64,000 nt of DNA from Cognatishimia sp. 1_MG-2023 (lineage in GTDB: Bacteria > Pseudomonadota > Alphaproteobacteria > Rhodobacterales > Rhodobacteraceae). Below, one piece after another: positions 10,270 to 17,894 of the stretch. Under the pieces are notes generated by a model, which worked only from the letters and a program-made list of their open reading frames with translations, ran no database searches and was not told the origin of the DNA. The translations under genes were made by a program, and so were the position numbers. Position 1 is the stretch's first letter, and each line of letters starts with the position of its first letter. The stretch lies in the NCBI RefSeq assembly GCF_030548175.1, contig NZ_JAUORX010000002.1, forward strand, positions 310,001-374,000, written 5' to 3'.

Positions 10270-11832
10270 TTAGTTCATGTCTTTGTAGTTGATCTCTTTG
10301 GTGTCAGCACCTTCGCCCAGTTTTCCGCGGCGGACCAAGAGGCGGTTCAGCGCGTGGATATAGGCCTTGGCAGACGCAACAACTGTGTCGGTGTCCGCGG
10401 ATTCACCGGTGGCGACGATGCCGTCTTCGGACAGGCGCACGGATACAGTCGCCTGCGCGTCGGTGCCTTCGGTGACAGCGTGCACTTGGTAGAGTTCCAA
10501 GCGGGCCGTGTTTGGGTGCAGCTGGCGGATCGCCTTAAAGGCCGCATCCACCGGACCATCGCCGTTTTCGATTGCGGTGGTTTCTGTACCGTCGATGTCC
10601 ATGACCAGGGTGGCCTCTGCCGGACCACCAGTGCCGCAGGCCACGCGTAGGGTGACCAGTTTCAAACGATCGTTGGCGGCATCTGTATCGGTGCGCATGA
10701 GGGCGATGATGTCGTCGTCAAAGACTTCTTTTTTGCGATCAGCCAAGTCTTTAAAGCGCACGAACACGTCTTTAAGTTGGTTGTCGCCGACCTCATAACC
10801 CAATGTTTCCAGCTTATCGCGCAATGCGGCGCGGCCAGAGTGTTTGCCCAATGGTAAGGATGTGCCAGAAAGGCCCACATCTTCTGGACGCATGATTTCG
10901 AATGTTTCTTTGTTCTTCAACATGCCGTCTTGGTGAATGCCGCTTTCATGTGCAAAGGCGTTCTTGCCGACGATGGCTTTGTTGAACTGCACAGGGAAGC
11001 CGGACACGGTGCTAACGCGGCGCGAGATGGCCATCAGCTTGGTGGTGTCGATGCCTGTGGTCCATGGCATGATGTCGCCGCGGACTTTCATGGCCATGAC
11101 GACCTCTTCGAGGGCAGTGTTGCCTGCGCGCTCGCCTAAGCCATTGATGGTGCATTCGATTTGACGCGCGCCGCCCGCAACAGCTGCCAAAGAGTTGGCC
11201 GTCGCCATGCCCAGATCGTTGTGGCAATGGGTGGCAAAGATGACCTCATCCGCACCTGGTACGGTTTCGATCAGGCGTCTGATCAAGTCAGCGGATTCCA
11301 TTGGTGCGGTGTAGCCCACGGTATCTGGGATGTTGATTGTGGTGGCACCTGCTTTGATGGCGATTTCAATCACGCGGCAGAGGTAGTCCCATTCTGTGCG
11401 CGTTGCATCCATCGGGGACCACTGAACGTTTTCCACCAAGTTTCGAGCATGGCTGACCGTTTCGTGAATCTTGTCGGCCATTTCATCCATGGTGAGGTTT
11501 GGAATGGCGCGGTGCAACGGCGATGTGCCAATGAATGTGTGAATACGCGACAGGCCTGCGTGTTTCACGGCCTCTGCACAGCGATCAATATCAGCGATAT
11601 TGGCGCGGGCTAAACCACAGATACGGCTGTTTTTGCTGCGTTTTGCAATTTCGGAAACAGCACGGAAGTCACCCTCGGAGGCGATGGGGAAGCCCGCCTC
11701 GATGATGTCGACGCCCATGTCGTCGAGCATTTCAGCGATTTCCAGCTTTTCGTCGTGGGTCATGGTTGCGCCGGGAGATTGTTCGCCGTCGCGCAAAGTG
11801 GTGTCAAAGATAACAACGCGGTCTTGTGTCAT
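10270..11832 (-). CDS. leuA: 2-isopropylmalate synthase
   Basis: A 520-residue enzyme that condenses acetyl-CoA with 2-oxoisovalerate, the first committed step of leucine synthesis. The TIM-barrel motif [15 protein letters not shown] opens the protein. The metal site (HCHNDLGMA) and GKHSGRAAL are present, and the C-terminal third is the leucine-binding allosteric domain. The open frame extends to a TTG at 11850; the ATG at 11832 is preferred because the protein then starts in the usual way just before DRVVIFD, with AGGA upstream. It lies 14 bp after a cupin gene and downstream of a leucine-codon leader peptide, so attenuation probably adds to feedback inhibition. Confidence 0.95.
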   Translation of the reverse strand: MTQDRVVIFDTTLRDGEQSPGATMTHDEKLEIAEMLDDMGVDIIEAGFPIASEGDFRAVSEIAKRSKNSRICGLARANIADIDRCAEAVKHAGLSRIHTFIGTSPLHRAIPNLTMDEMADKIHETVSHARNLVENVQWSPMDATRTEWDYLCRVIEIAIKAGATTINIPDTVGYTAPMESADLIRRLIETVPGADEVIFATHCHNDLGMATANSLAAVAGGARQIECTINGLGERAGNTALEEVVMAMKVRGDIMPWTTGIDTTKLMAISRRVSTVSGFPVQFNKAIVGKNAFAHESGIHQDGMLKNKETFEIMRPEDVGLSGTSLPLGKHSGRAALRDKLETLGYEVGDNQLKDVFVRFKDLADRKKEVFDDDIIALMRTDTDAANDRLKLVTLRVACGTGGPAEATLVMDIDGTETTAIENGDGPVDAAFKAIRQLHPNTARLELYQVHAVTEGTDAQATVSVRLSEDGIVATGESADTDTVVASAKAYIHALNRLLVRRGKLGEGADTKEINYKDMN

Positions 11833-11846
11833 TGTTTCGGTCCTAA

Positions 11847-12203
11847 TCAAATATGCGGTTTGGGAGAGGGAGCGCGGTCGCTGTCTCCGGAATTGGGTTC
11901 GCCTGTTGGTTCGATCAACAGTACTTTTACTTCGGCTTCGGCGCGGGGGCGGTGGACAACGCCTGCGGGGACAACCACCAGCTCGCCCGGGCCAAATGTG
12001 ACGGGGTCGTGGGCTTCATAATCCATTGTCACCTGACCTTCCAGCACAAGGAAGAAGTCGTCTGTGGTGTCATGTTTGTGAAACGGGTATTCGCCTTTGA
12101 ACTTTACGACCATGATGTCGTTGTTATTGTAATGCGCAACGACGTGCGGATCCCAATGGGACGAAAATTGGCTGAGCTTTTCAGCGAGGTTTATCTTTTT
12201 CAT
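11847..12203 (-). CDS. Small cupin-domain protein
   Basis: A 118-residue single-domain cupin. The metal-binding cupin motif 1 reads FHKHDTTDDFFLVLEG at about residues 41-56 (His, His and Glu/Asp ligands), and motif 2 is near FGPGELVVVPAGVVHRP. No function can be named; such proteins include small dioxygenases, isomerases and binding proteins. It sits between the leucine leader peptide and leuA, 14 bp before leuA, so it should be co-transcribed with leuA. Its Shine-Dalgarno region (TTAGGA) can pair with the Leu codons of the leader. Confidence 0.85.
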   Translation of the reverse strand: MKKINLAEKLSQFSSHWDPHVVAHYNNNDIMVVKFKGEYPFHKHDTTDDFFLVLEGQVTMDYEAHDPVTFGPGELVVVPAGVVHRPRAEAEVKVLLIEPTGEPNSGDSDRAPSPKPHI

Positions 12204-12212
12204 GAGGTTTTC

Positions 12213-12242
12213 CTAATCTCGGGTGCGTTTCATTCGGCGCAT
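12213..12242 (-). CDS. Possible 9-codon mini-ORF before the cupin gene
   Basis: ATG CGC CGA ATG AAA CGC ACC CGA GAT TAG is preceded at 6 nt by a strong Shine-Dalgarno (AGAGGAG). That Shine-Dalgarno lies in the 3' arm of the leader hairpin, and the stop codon lies in the cupin ribosome-binding region. It may be a second regulatory ORF or a coincidence of the attenuator sequence. Confidence 0.35.
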   Translation of the reverse strand: MRRMKRTRD

Positions 12243-12250
12243 ATTCAACT

Positions 12251-12288
12251 CCTCTGAGCACACGCGCCGATGTGGGCACGCTCAGAGG
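12251..12288 (-). promoter_or_regulatory. Attenuator-like hairpin overlapping the leucine leader stop codon
   Basis: A 9-bp perfect stem (CCTCTGAGC at 12251-12259 against 12280-12288) has an inner five-pair stem. It overlaps the end of the leader peptide ORF and buries an AGAGGAG sequence. There is no U-tract after it, so it is better read as a translation-control or pausing hairpin than as a terminator. Confidence 0.6.
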
Positions 12289-12368
12289 CGAGATAGGAGT
12301 AGGTCTAGGCCACGCGCAAAGGGCGCCGGAAGGCGCGCATCATTTGCGATATGTGTCTGACGTTTCAT
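12282..12368 (-). CDS. Leucine leader peptide (leuA attenuator)
   Basis: A 28-codon ORF encoding a peptide that ends GLDLLLSRL then TGA. Four Leu codons occur in five consecutive codons (CTA GAC CTA CTC CTA), followed two codons later by another Leu codon (CTC) just before the stop. Three of the four clustered codons are CTA, usually rare in GC-rich alphaproteobacteria. It precedes the cupin-leuA operon on the same strand and overlaps a stable hairpin, the layout of ribosome-mediated attenuators of amino-acid operons. No Shine-Dalgarno is visible. The putative -10 lies 7 nt before the ATG, so the mRNA may be leaderless. Confidence 0.7.
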   Translation of the reverse strand: MKRQTHIANDARLPAPFARGLDLLLSRL

Positions 12369-12375
12369 GGGGTGG

Positions 12376-12403
12376 ACTATACATATCTGATTTCGGTTGA
12401 AAA
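12376..12403 (-). promoter_or_regulatory. Candidate promoter of the leucine leader-cupin-leuA unit
   Basis: On the minus strand a TTTTCA (-35-like, 12398-12403) and a TATAGT (-10, 12376-12381) are separated by 16 nt. The predicted start of transcription coincides with the leader ATG at 12368. Confidence 0.4.
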
Positions 12404-12422
12404 GTAGAAAGTTGAATGAATT

Positions 12423-12989
12423 TTATGGGGGTGTTTGCGTTGCGATAGCCCGGCAGTTTTTTACGACTTCATGAAAGTGGGATGAATCATCCGTTGATCG
12501 CGTCAGGATAATCGCGCCTTGAATGCTTGCCACAATATGAGAGGCCAGAGTTTTTGCATCGGGTTCAGATTGCCCGAGTAATTGTAGGCAGGCCTGTAGT
12601 GACCGGACCCATTCGGAAAAATAGTTTTGGATTTCCGCGGCGAAGCGATCACGCGTTTCCTCGAGCGCAAATGCCCCGACCAAGCAAACGCGCTGCCCGG
12701 AGTTAAAGTAAGTGACGCATTGCGTGAACATGTGATCCAACGCGTCGCGGGGGTTTTCTCCTGACGTCAGGGGCGTGAACACATGTGTTTGAAACCAATC
12801 GTCGACATGTTTCAGGACCGCTTGCGCCATGTCCTCTTTGCCGCCGGGAAAGAAATGGTACAGGCTGCCTTTGCCTAGGCCGGTTGCCTTTGTAATCTGC
12901 GAAAGACTGGCGCCTTCATAGCCATGTTTGCGGAATACCTCGGCCAACTGGGGAATGACGTCTGCTTTTTCGGCAATAACTTTGGGCAT
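12423..12989 (-). CDS. TetR/AcrR family transcriptional regulator
   Basis: A 188-residue TetR-type repressor. The N-terminal helix-turn-helix is at about residues 15-58 and includes GYEGASLSQITKATGLGKGSLYHFF. The C-terminal ligand domain resembles that of the YxaF/LmrA-like subgroup. It starts on the base after the stop codon of the HPP-family membrane gene (TAAATG), so the two are one operon. A regulator sharing a transcript with a transporter-like protein suggests it controls that operon. The ligand is unknown. Confidence 0.88.
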   Translation of the reverse strand: MPKVIAEKADVIPQLAEVFRKHGYEGASLSQITKATGLGKGSLYHFFPGGKEDMAQAVLKHVDDWFQTHVFTPLTSGENPRDALDHMFTQCVTYFNSGQRVCLVGAFALEETRDRFAAEIQNYFSEWVRSLQACLQLLGQSEPDAKTLASHIVASIQGAIILTRSTDDSSHFHEVVKNCRAIATQTPP

Positions 12990-13478
12990 TTAGCGTCCTG
13001 TGACAGGGTAGGGCAGTTTCGTGAACCGGTGATAGATCACTGCGACGACAATAAGAAGCGCAGCTCCTGACACAGTGGGAAACAGCAGGAAAAGCCAACT
13101 TGGATCACTGGCGAAAACGACAATTGGGTTGGCTCCAGCAGGTGGGTGGGTGACTCGTAACAAAGACATCGCGGTGATGGATGCCCCGACTGCAACAGCA
13201 ACAGCCCACCATGTATCTGGCAACAGACTTGCAAAGATGAGCCCTACCAAGGCGGCGACAAAGTGGCCGCCAAGCACGTTTATCGGTTGTGACAATGGGG
13301 CGCCGGGGGCTGAGAATAAAAGCACACAGCTTGCACCAAAGGGGGCCATCAAAAGGGCAGCACCGATATTTTGAGTCATCCATGTAAGAAGCCCAATGGC
13401 AATCACTCCGCCAAGGCCTGCCAGTAGTGCTGTTGAATACTTGGGCTGAGGAAGGGGGCGGCGGAAGAACGTATTCAT
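12990..13478 (-). CDS. HPP family integral membrane protein
   Basis: A 162-residue protein with about four hydrophobic helices and the family motif THPPAGANPIVVF (residues 110-122), from which HPP proteins take their name. HPP proteins have been implicated in nitrite transport in plastids and cyanobacteria, but the bacterial role is largely open. It is first in a two-gene operon with a TetR regulator. Confidence 0.88.
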   Translation of the reverse strand: MNTFFRRPLPQPKYSTALLAGLGGVIAIGLLTWMTQNIGAALLMAPFGASCVLLFSAPGAPLSQPINVLGGHFVAALVGLIFASLLPDTWWAVAVAVGASITAMSLLRVTHPPAGANPIVVFASDPSWLFLLFPTVSGAALLIVVAVIYHRFTKLPYPVTGR

Positions 13479-13502
13479 TTGGTGTACTCATCAGTAAAGT
13501 TT

Positions 13503-13516
13503 GTACTGTTTGGTAC
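13503..13516. promoter_or_regulatory. Candidate TetR operator upstream of the HPP-tetR operon
   Basis: The dyad GTAC-N6-GTAC lies 25 bp before the HPP start codon, in the presumed promoter. Another TGTAC occurs about 20 bp nearer the gene. The location fits autoregulation; the match is short. Confidence 0.3.
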
Positions 13517-13630
13517 GGTATTGATTTCAACCACACAACTCACGTTGGGTCACGTACGGGTGAAAAGGGACAAATGAAAAACCGCGCACTGATGTACGCG
13601 GTTCGCTAAGCATTACAAAAATTGGCGGTG

Positions 13631-15064
13631 TTAGTTTTGTTGCACGGTGCCTTCGCCAGTTTGTTGCAACGCACCATTGTTCCAATTGCCGCTCGCTTCT
13701 TGGCCCGACGCGTATTTCATCGTGCCGTTGCCTTGGCGTTTGCCCGCCTTAAAGGTGCCTTCGTAGATGTCGCCATTGGCATATGTGGCCACGCCTTGGC
13801 CTTCGATCTCGCCCGCTTTCCACATGCCTGTGTAGGTGAAGCCATCTGGCATGGTGATCGTGCCGGTGCCTTCGCGCTGTCCGCCGATGAAACTGCCAGA
13901 GTAGGCGGTGCCATCGGGATAAGATGCTGTGCCTTGGCCGTGGCGTTGGCCGTCGGCCCATTCACCTTCGTAGCGGTAACCGTCGGAATAGGTCATGGTG
14001 CCCATTCCGTGGTTTTTCGCGTTTTGAAAGTCGCCTTCGTACACTAGGCCATTGGCATAGCTGGCTTTGCCTTTGCCTTGGATCACGCCATCCACCCAGT
14101 CGCCCTCGTAGACAGAACCATCTGGGTAGGTGATCATGCCTTGGCCATCTGCTAAGTCAGCGTTGAATTGACCAACGTAGATAGAGCCATCTGGGTAGGT
14201 GACTGTGCCGTCGCCTTGGATTTGTCCCGCGACCCATGCGCCTTCGTATTTGTAGCCGTCGGCCCCGATAAAGACACCTTGGCCTTCGCGGCGGTCGCCT
14301 TTGAAGTCACCTTCGTAAATGTCACCATTGGCATACATGACACGACCAACGCCTTCGCGTTGACCCGCCACAAGGGTGCCTTCGTAGACATCGCCATTGG
14401 GTTGGGTCAGTTTGCCGAGGCCGTCAATTTGGCCAACGCTCCACAGACCTTCGTAGACCAGACCATCAGGCATGGTCAGTGTGCCGGTGCCTTGGCGTTC
14501 GCCCGCCACGATCTGACCGTTGTATTGCGCACCATCGGGGTAGGTGATCTGACCTTGGCCTTCTTTCACGCCGTTCACCCAATCGCCGGCGTATACATAA
14601 CCGCCTGGACTACGCATGGTGCCGGTGCCGTGGTGCATGGCGTTTACAAAGCCGCCTTCGTAAGTCACGCCATTGGCATAGACCGCAAGGCCCTGACCAG
14701 TGATTTTGCCATCAACCCATTCGCCTTCGTAAGTGCCGCCATCTGCAAATGTGATGATGCCGATGCCTTCGGGTTTGCCCTTGGCAAAGTCACCTTCGTA
14801 GAACGATCCGTTTGGAAAACGTGCTTGTCCTTTGCCGCGAATTTCGCCCTCGATCCAGTCACCAGTGTATTCATACCCATTCGGCAGTCGGTAGCTGCCG
14901 GTGCCGTGCTGCAGGCCATCTTTGAACGTGCCCTCGTAGACGCCACCGTCGTCATACTGCTTGGTCAGCACATCGGCATTCTGAGCCATGGCGGCCGGTA
15001 CGCCCAATCCTACGCTCAGCGCAAAAAGAGTGGATGCAATTGAGAGGGCCTGTGTCGTTTTCAT
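13631..15064 (-). CDS. Secreted MORN-repeat protein
   Basis: A 477-residue protein with a Sec signal peptide (residues 1-27, ending AMAQNA). It is followed by 18 full and one partial MORN repeat of exactly 23 residues with consensus YEGxFxxGxxxGxGxxxYxDG. MORN arrays form extended beta-hairpin solenoids that bind lipids or proteins; in bacteria their role is mostly unknown. The ATG at 15064 is preferred over an upstream in-frame start because it begins the signal peptide. The unbroken 69-nt periodicity also opens long false frames on the other strand. It is divergent from nadE. Confidence 0.9.
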   Translation of the reverse strand: MKTTQALSIASTLFALSVGLGVPAAMAQNADVLTKQYDDGGVYEGTFKDGLQHGTGSYRLPNGYEYTGDWIEGEIRGKGQARFPNGSFYEGDFAKGKPEGIGIITFADGGTYEGEWVDGKITGQGLAVYANGVTYEGGFVNAMHHGTGTMRSPGGYVYAGDWVNGVKEGQGQITYPDGAQYNGQIVAGERQGTGTLTMPDGLVYEGLWSVGQIDGLGKLTQPNGDVYEGTLVAGQREGVGRVMYANGDIYEGDFKGDRREGQGVFIGADGYKYEGAWVAGQIQGDGTVTYPDGSIYVGQFNADLADGQGMITYPDGSVYEGDWVDGVIQGKGKASYANGLVYEGDFQNAKNHGMGTMTYSDGYRYEGEWADGQRHGQGTASYPDGTAYSGSFIGGQREGTGTITMPDGFTYTGMWKAGEIEGQGVATYANGDIYEGTFKAGKRQGNGTMKYASGQEASGNWNNGALQQTGEGTVQQN

Positions 15065-15233
15065 GTCTCTGCCACCGTATGGGTCTTTGAACTGGCGCCT
15101 CTGGGGCGTCTTGCCCAAAAACTAGTGCAGCAGAGCGCCTTGGGCAATGTCTTTTGCCGCTTTGTGCTTTTCCTTGCGCATGGTTCTGATAAATCTTGCG
15201 CAACTTAGTAGCATGACGACCCAGGAGCATCCC

Positions 15234-16892
15234 ATGGCAGATCGATTCAGAGTGACTTTGGCACAGGCCAATCCAGTCATGGGTGACATCGCAGGCAACG
15301 CCGCAAAGGCCAAAGCCGCATGGGACGAAGGCAAGGCCGCCGGCGCGCAATTGGTGGCGCTGCCCGAGATGTTTATTCTGGGCTACAACCCACAGGATTT
15401 GGTGCAAAAACCAGCGGTTCAGGCGGCGGCGTTAAAACAGATCGAGGCTTTGGCTGTGGAATGCGCCGATGGCCCGGCGTTGGCGATTGGTGGGCCGTAT
15501 GCAGAGGGTGATAAGCTGTATAACGCTTATTTCATCCTCAAAGGCGGCAAGATTGCCAGCAAACAGCTGAAGCATCATTTGCCAAACTATAACGTCTTTG
15601 ACGAAGTGCGCGTGTTTGATAGCGGGCCTTTGGGCGGGCCCTATGCGGTTGGCAATACACGTATCGGCTCGCCGATTTGCGAGGATGCTTGGTACGAAGA
15701 TGTTGCCGAAACATTGGAAGAAAGCGGCGCAGAGTTTCTTCTGGTGCCCAATGGTTCGCCTTATTACCGCGACAAATTTGATCGCCGCATGAGCCACATG
15801 GTGGCGCGGGTGGTCGAGACAGGCCTGCCGCTGATCTATTTGAACATGGTGGGCGGTCAGGATGATCAGGTCTTTGATGGCGGTTCGTTTGTATTGAATC
15901 CGGGCGGGCATCTGGCCGTGCAATTGCCGGTATTTGACGAGATGATCGCGCATGTTGATCTGGTCCGCGGCCCAGATGGTTGGGAATGTGAGCAGGGCGA
16001 GCGGGCGTTGCTGCCAGCGGGCGAAGAGCAAGATTACCGCGTTTGCGTCGAAGCGCTGCGTGACTATATGGCCAAGACCGGTTTCAAAAAGGTTCTGTTG
16101 GGCCTGTCTGGCGGTATCGATTCTGCCATTGTTGCGACTATCGCTGTGGATGCGCTGGGCGCGGAAAATGTGCGCTGTGTGATGTTGCCGTCTGAATATA
16201 CGTCCCAAGGTTCGCTGGATGATGCCGAAGACATCGCGAAACGCCTTGGTGTGCATTACGACTATGTGCCGATCAAAGAGGGGCGTCAGGCGATCACCAA
16301 TACGCTGGCCCCCTTGTTCGAAGGTCTGGATGAAGGTCTGACCGAAGAGAATATTCAATCCCGCCTGCGTGGGTTGTTGCTGATGGCGATGTCCAACAAG
16401 TTTGGCGAGATGCTACTGACCACCGGGAATAAGTCAGAAGTCGCTGTGGGCTACGCGACGATCTATGGCGATATGAATGGCGGCTATAACCCGATCAAAG
16501 ACATGTACAAAACGCGCGTGTTTGAAACCTGCCGCTGGCGCAATGACAATCATCGCGATTGGATGGCTGGCCCGTCGGGCGAGGTTATTCCAGTGTCGAT
16601 CATCGACAAGCCGCCCTCTGCCGAGCTGCGCCCGGATCAAAAAGACGAAGACAGCCTGCCGCCCTATGACGTGCTAGATGCGATCCTGTATATGTTGATG
16701 GACGAAGACAAATCCGTCGCGGAATGTGTCGAGGCCGGGTATGACCGTGCAACCGTGAAACGGGTCGAGCATCTGCTTTACATCAGCGAATACAAACGCT
16801 TCCAATCTGCCCCCGGTGCGCGCCTGTCTAAGAAAGCGTTCTGGATGGACCGCCGTTACCCAATTGCGAACCGGTATAGAGACGAAAGCTGA
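15234..16892 (+). CDS. nadE: Glutamine-dependent NAD+ synthetase
   Basis: A 552-residue two-domain enzyme catalysing the last step of NAD synthesis (deamido-NAD + Gln + ATP). The N-terminal nitrilase-type glutaminase domain (about 1-265) has its nucleophile Cys in GSPICEDAWYED. The C-terminal synthetase domain has the ATP pyrophosphatase loop LGLSGGIDSAIV near residue 287. The ATG at 15234 is chosen over an upstream frame start because CAGGAG precedes it and the domain begins there. It is a stand-alone gene followed by DUF1801. Confidence 0.96.
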   Translation: MADRFRVTLAQANPVMGDIAGNAAKAKAAWDEGKAAGAQLVALPEMFILGYNPQDLVQKPAVQAAALKQIEALAVECADGPALAIGGPYAEGDKLYNAYFILKGGKIASKQLKHHLPNYNVFDEVRVFDSGPLGGPYAVGNTRIGSPICEDAWYEDVAETLEESGAEFLLVPNGSPYYRDKFDRRMSHMVARVVETGLPLIYLNMVGGQDDQVFDGGSFVLNPGGHLAVQLPVFDEMIAHVDLVRGPDGWECEQGERALLPAGEEQDYRVCVEALRDYMAKTGFKKVLLGLSGGIDSAIVATIAVDALGAENVRCVMLPSEYTSQGSLDDAEDIAKRLGVHYDYVPIKEGRQAITNTLAPLFEGLDEGLTEENIQSRLRGLLLMAMSNKFGEMLLTTGNKSEVAVGYATIYGDMNGGYNPIKDMYKTRVFETCRWRNDNHRDWMAGPSGEVIPVSIIDKPPSAELRPDQKDEDSLPPYDVLDAILYMLMDEDKSVAECVEAGYDRATVKRVEHLLYISEYKRFQSAPGARLSKKAFWMDRRYPIANRYRDES

Positions 16893-16938
16893 TTTTGGCG
16901 CTAATCTAGCTTTGGGCATCCCGAAGTAGGAGGGCACT

Positions 16939-17373
16939 ATGTCAAAGAACCAAAACAAAACGGTGGCTAACGCCATAGACCCAAAGGCGTTTGTCGACAC
17001 AATAGAGCATCCAACCCGTAAGGCCGATGCCTTGGTATTGCTTGATCTATTTGCCCAAGAGACCGGATTTGCGCCAACCATGTGGGGCGGGTCCATCATT
17101 GGCTACGGGCGGTATCACTACAAATACGATTCCGGTCGCGAGGGCGATTTCTTGGCAACAGGGTTCAGTCCGCGCAAAAGCAACCTCTCGATCTACATCA
17201 TGCCGGGGTATCAGGACTATGCAGAGATCATGGGGCGCTTGGGCAAGCATAAGCTGGGCAAAAGCTGTCTGTATGTGAACAAACTGGCCGACATTGATTT
17301 GGATGTATTGAGAGAGCTGATCAGAACAGGCGTTGCTGACTTGAATAAAATCTGGCCTGTGCAAGCTGATTGA
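16939..17373 (+). CDS. DUF1801 (YdhG-like) domain protein
   Basis: A 144-residue cytoplasmic protein with the family core MWGGSIIGYGRYHYKYDSGREGDF (residues 53-76) and FSPRKSNLSIYIMPGY. The family is widespread and structurally characterised but has no assigned biochemical activity. A strong AGGAGGG ribosome-binding site precedes the ATG. It lies 46 bp after nadE, so co-transcription is possible. Confidence 0.85.
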   Translation: MSKNQNKTVANAIDPKAFVDTIEHPTRKADALVLLDLFAQETGFAPTMWGGSIIGYGRYHYKYDSGREGDFLATGFSPRKSNLSIYIMPGYQDYAEIMGRLGKHKLGKSCLYVNKLADIDLDVLRELIRTGVADLNKIWPVQAD

Positions 17374-17413
17374 TGCCTTTAAGAGCAGGGGGTGCCTGTT
17401 TGCCCCTACCTAT

Positions 17414-17704
17414 TTATTTTGTCCAATCCGCTACGACTGAATAGGTCGCACCAACTGGTTCTTGAACAAGGAAATCGCTGAACTGCGCCCATAACGCTTT
17501 GATTTTCTCTGTTGTTTCTGGGCTCGCTTCTGCGATCTCGGTTGTCGAAATGACATAGCCTTCACCGGTTTCATCATTCAATACGTTTAGGAAACGATGC
17601 TGGCCGGGAAGGGCCAAGATATTGTCCTTTAGGCCGTTCAATATGTTGGTCGCCGCCGCTTGGCTTCCGGGTTTCATTTTATATGGGGTCACTCTGGTAT
17701 ACAT
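17414..17704 (-). CDS. Small dimeric alpha-beta barrel (ABM-like) protein
   Basis: A 96-residue protein whose N-terminus (YTRVTPYKMKPGSQAAATNI) and size match the antibiotic-biosynthesis-monooxygenase/stress-responsive dimeric alpha-beta barrel fold. These proteins can be heme-degrading or quinol monooxygenases, or non-catalytic. No diagnostic active-site residues are identifiable, so the function stays open. It converges with DUF1801. Confidence 0.65.
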   Translation of the reverse strand: MYTRVTPYKMKPGSQAAATNILNGLKDNILALPGQHRFLNVLNDETGEGYVISTTEIAEASPETTEKIKALWAQFSDFLVQEPVGATYSVVADWTK

Positions 17705-17894
17705 AATGTTGCTCCTCCACTGGCGCGATCTGCGCGGGTCCCATCGTTTGGGATGCCTAAATATAACATAATTATTTGGTGATTAGTGGATATTCTCCCG
17801 CACCAAAATCGAAGCGGCACCGGTGGCCTTTCTTTGGCAATTCTGGACAAAGTATCGCGCATATGAGACAGAGCGCATAACTCTGGAGACTCTG

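Noticed and set aside
11833-11850. TTG start for leuA six codons upstream
   Set aside because: The ATG at 11832 has a better ribosome-binding site and gives the standard N-terminus.
13622-15043. Long plus-strand open frames opposite the MORN gene (13622-14047 and 14168-15043)
   Set aside because: They are produced by the unbroken 69-nt repeat read backwards. There is no ribosome-binding site, and the minus-strand frame has a signal peptide and a family match.
13631-15064. CRISPR-like regular array suggested by a constant 69-nt period
   Set aside because: The period is in frame, each unit encodes a MORN repeat, and there is no separation into repeats and unique spacers.
15432-16358. 308-codon minus-strand frame inside nadE
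   Set aside because: Fully antisense to a well-matched NAD synthetase, with no domain and no separate promoter.
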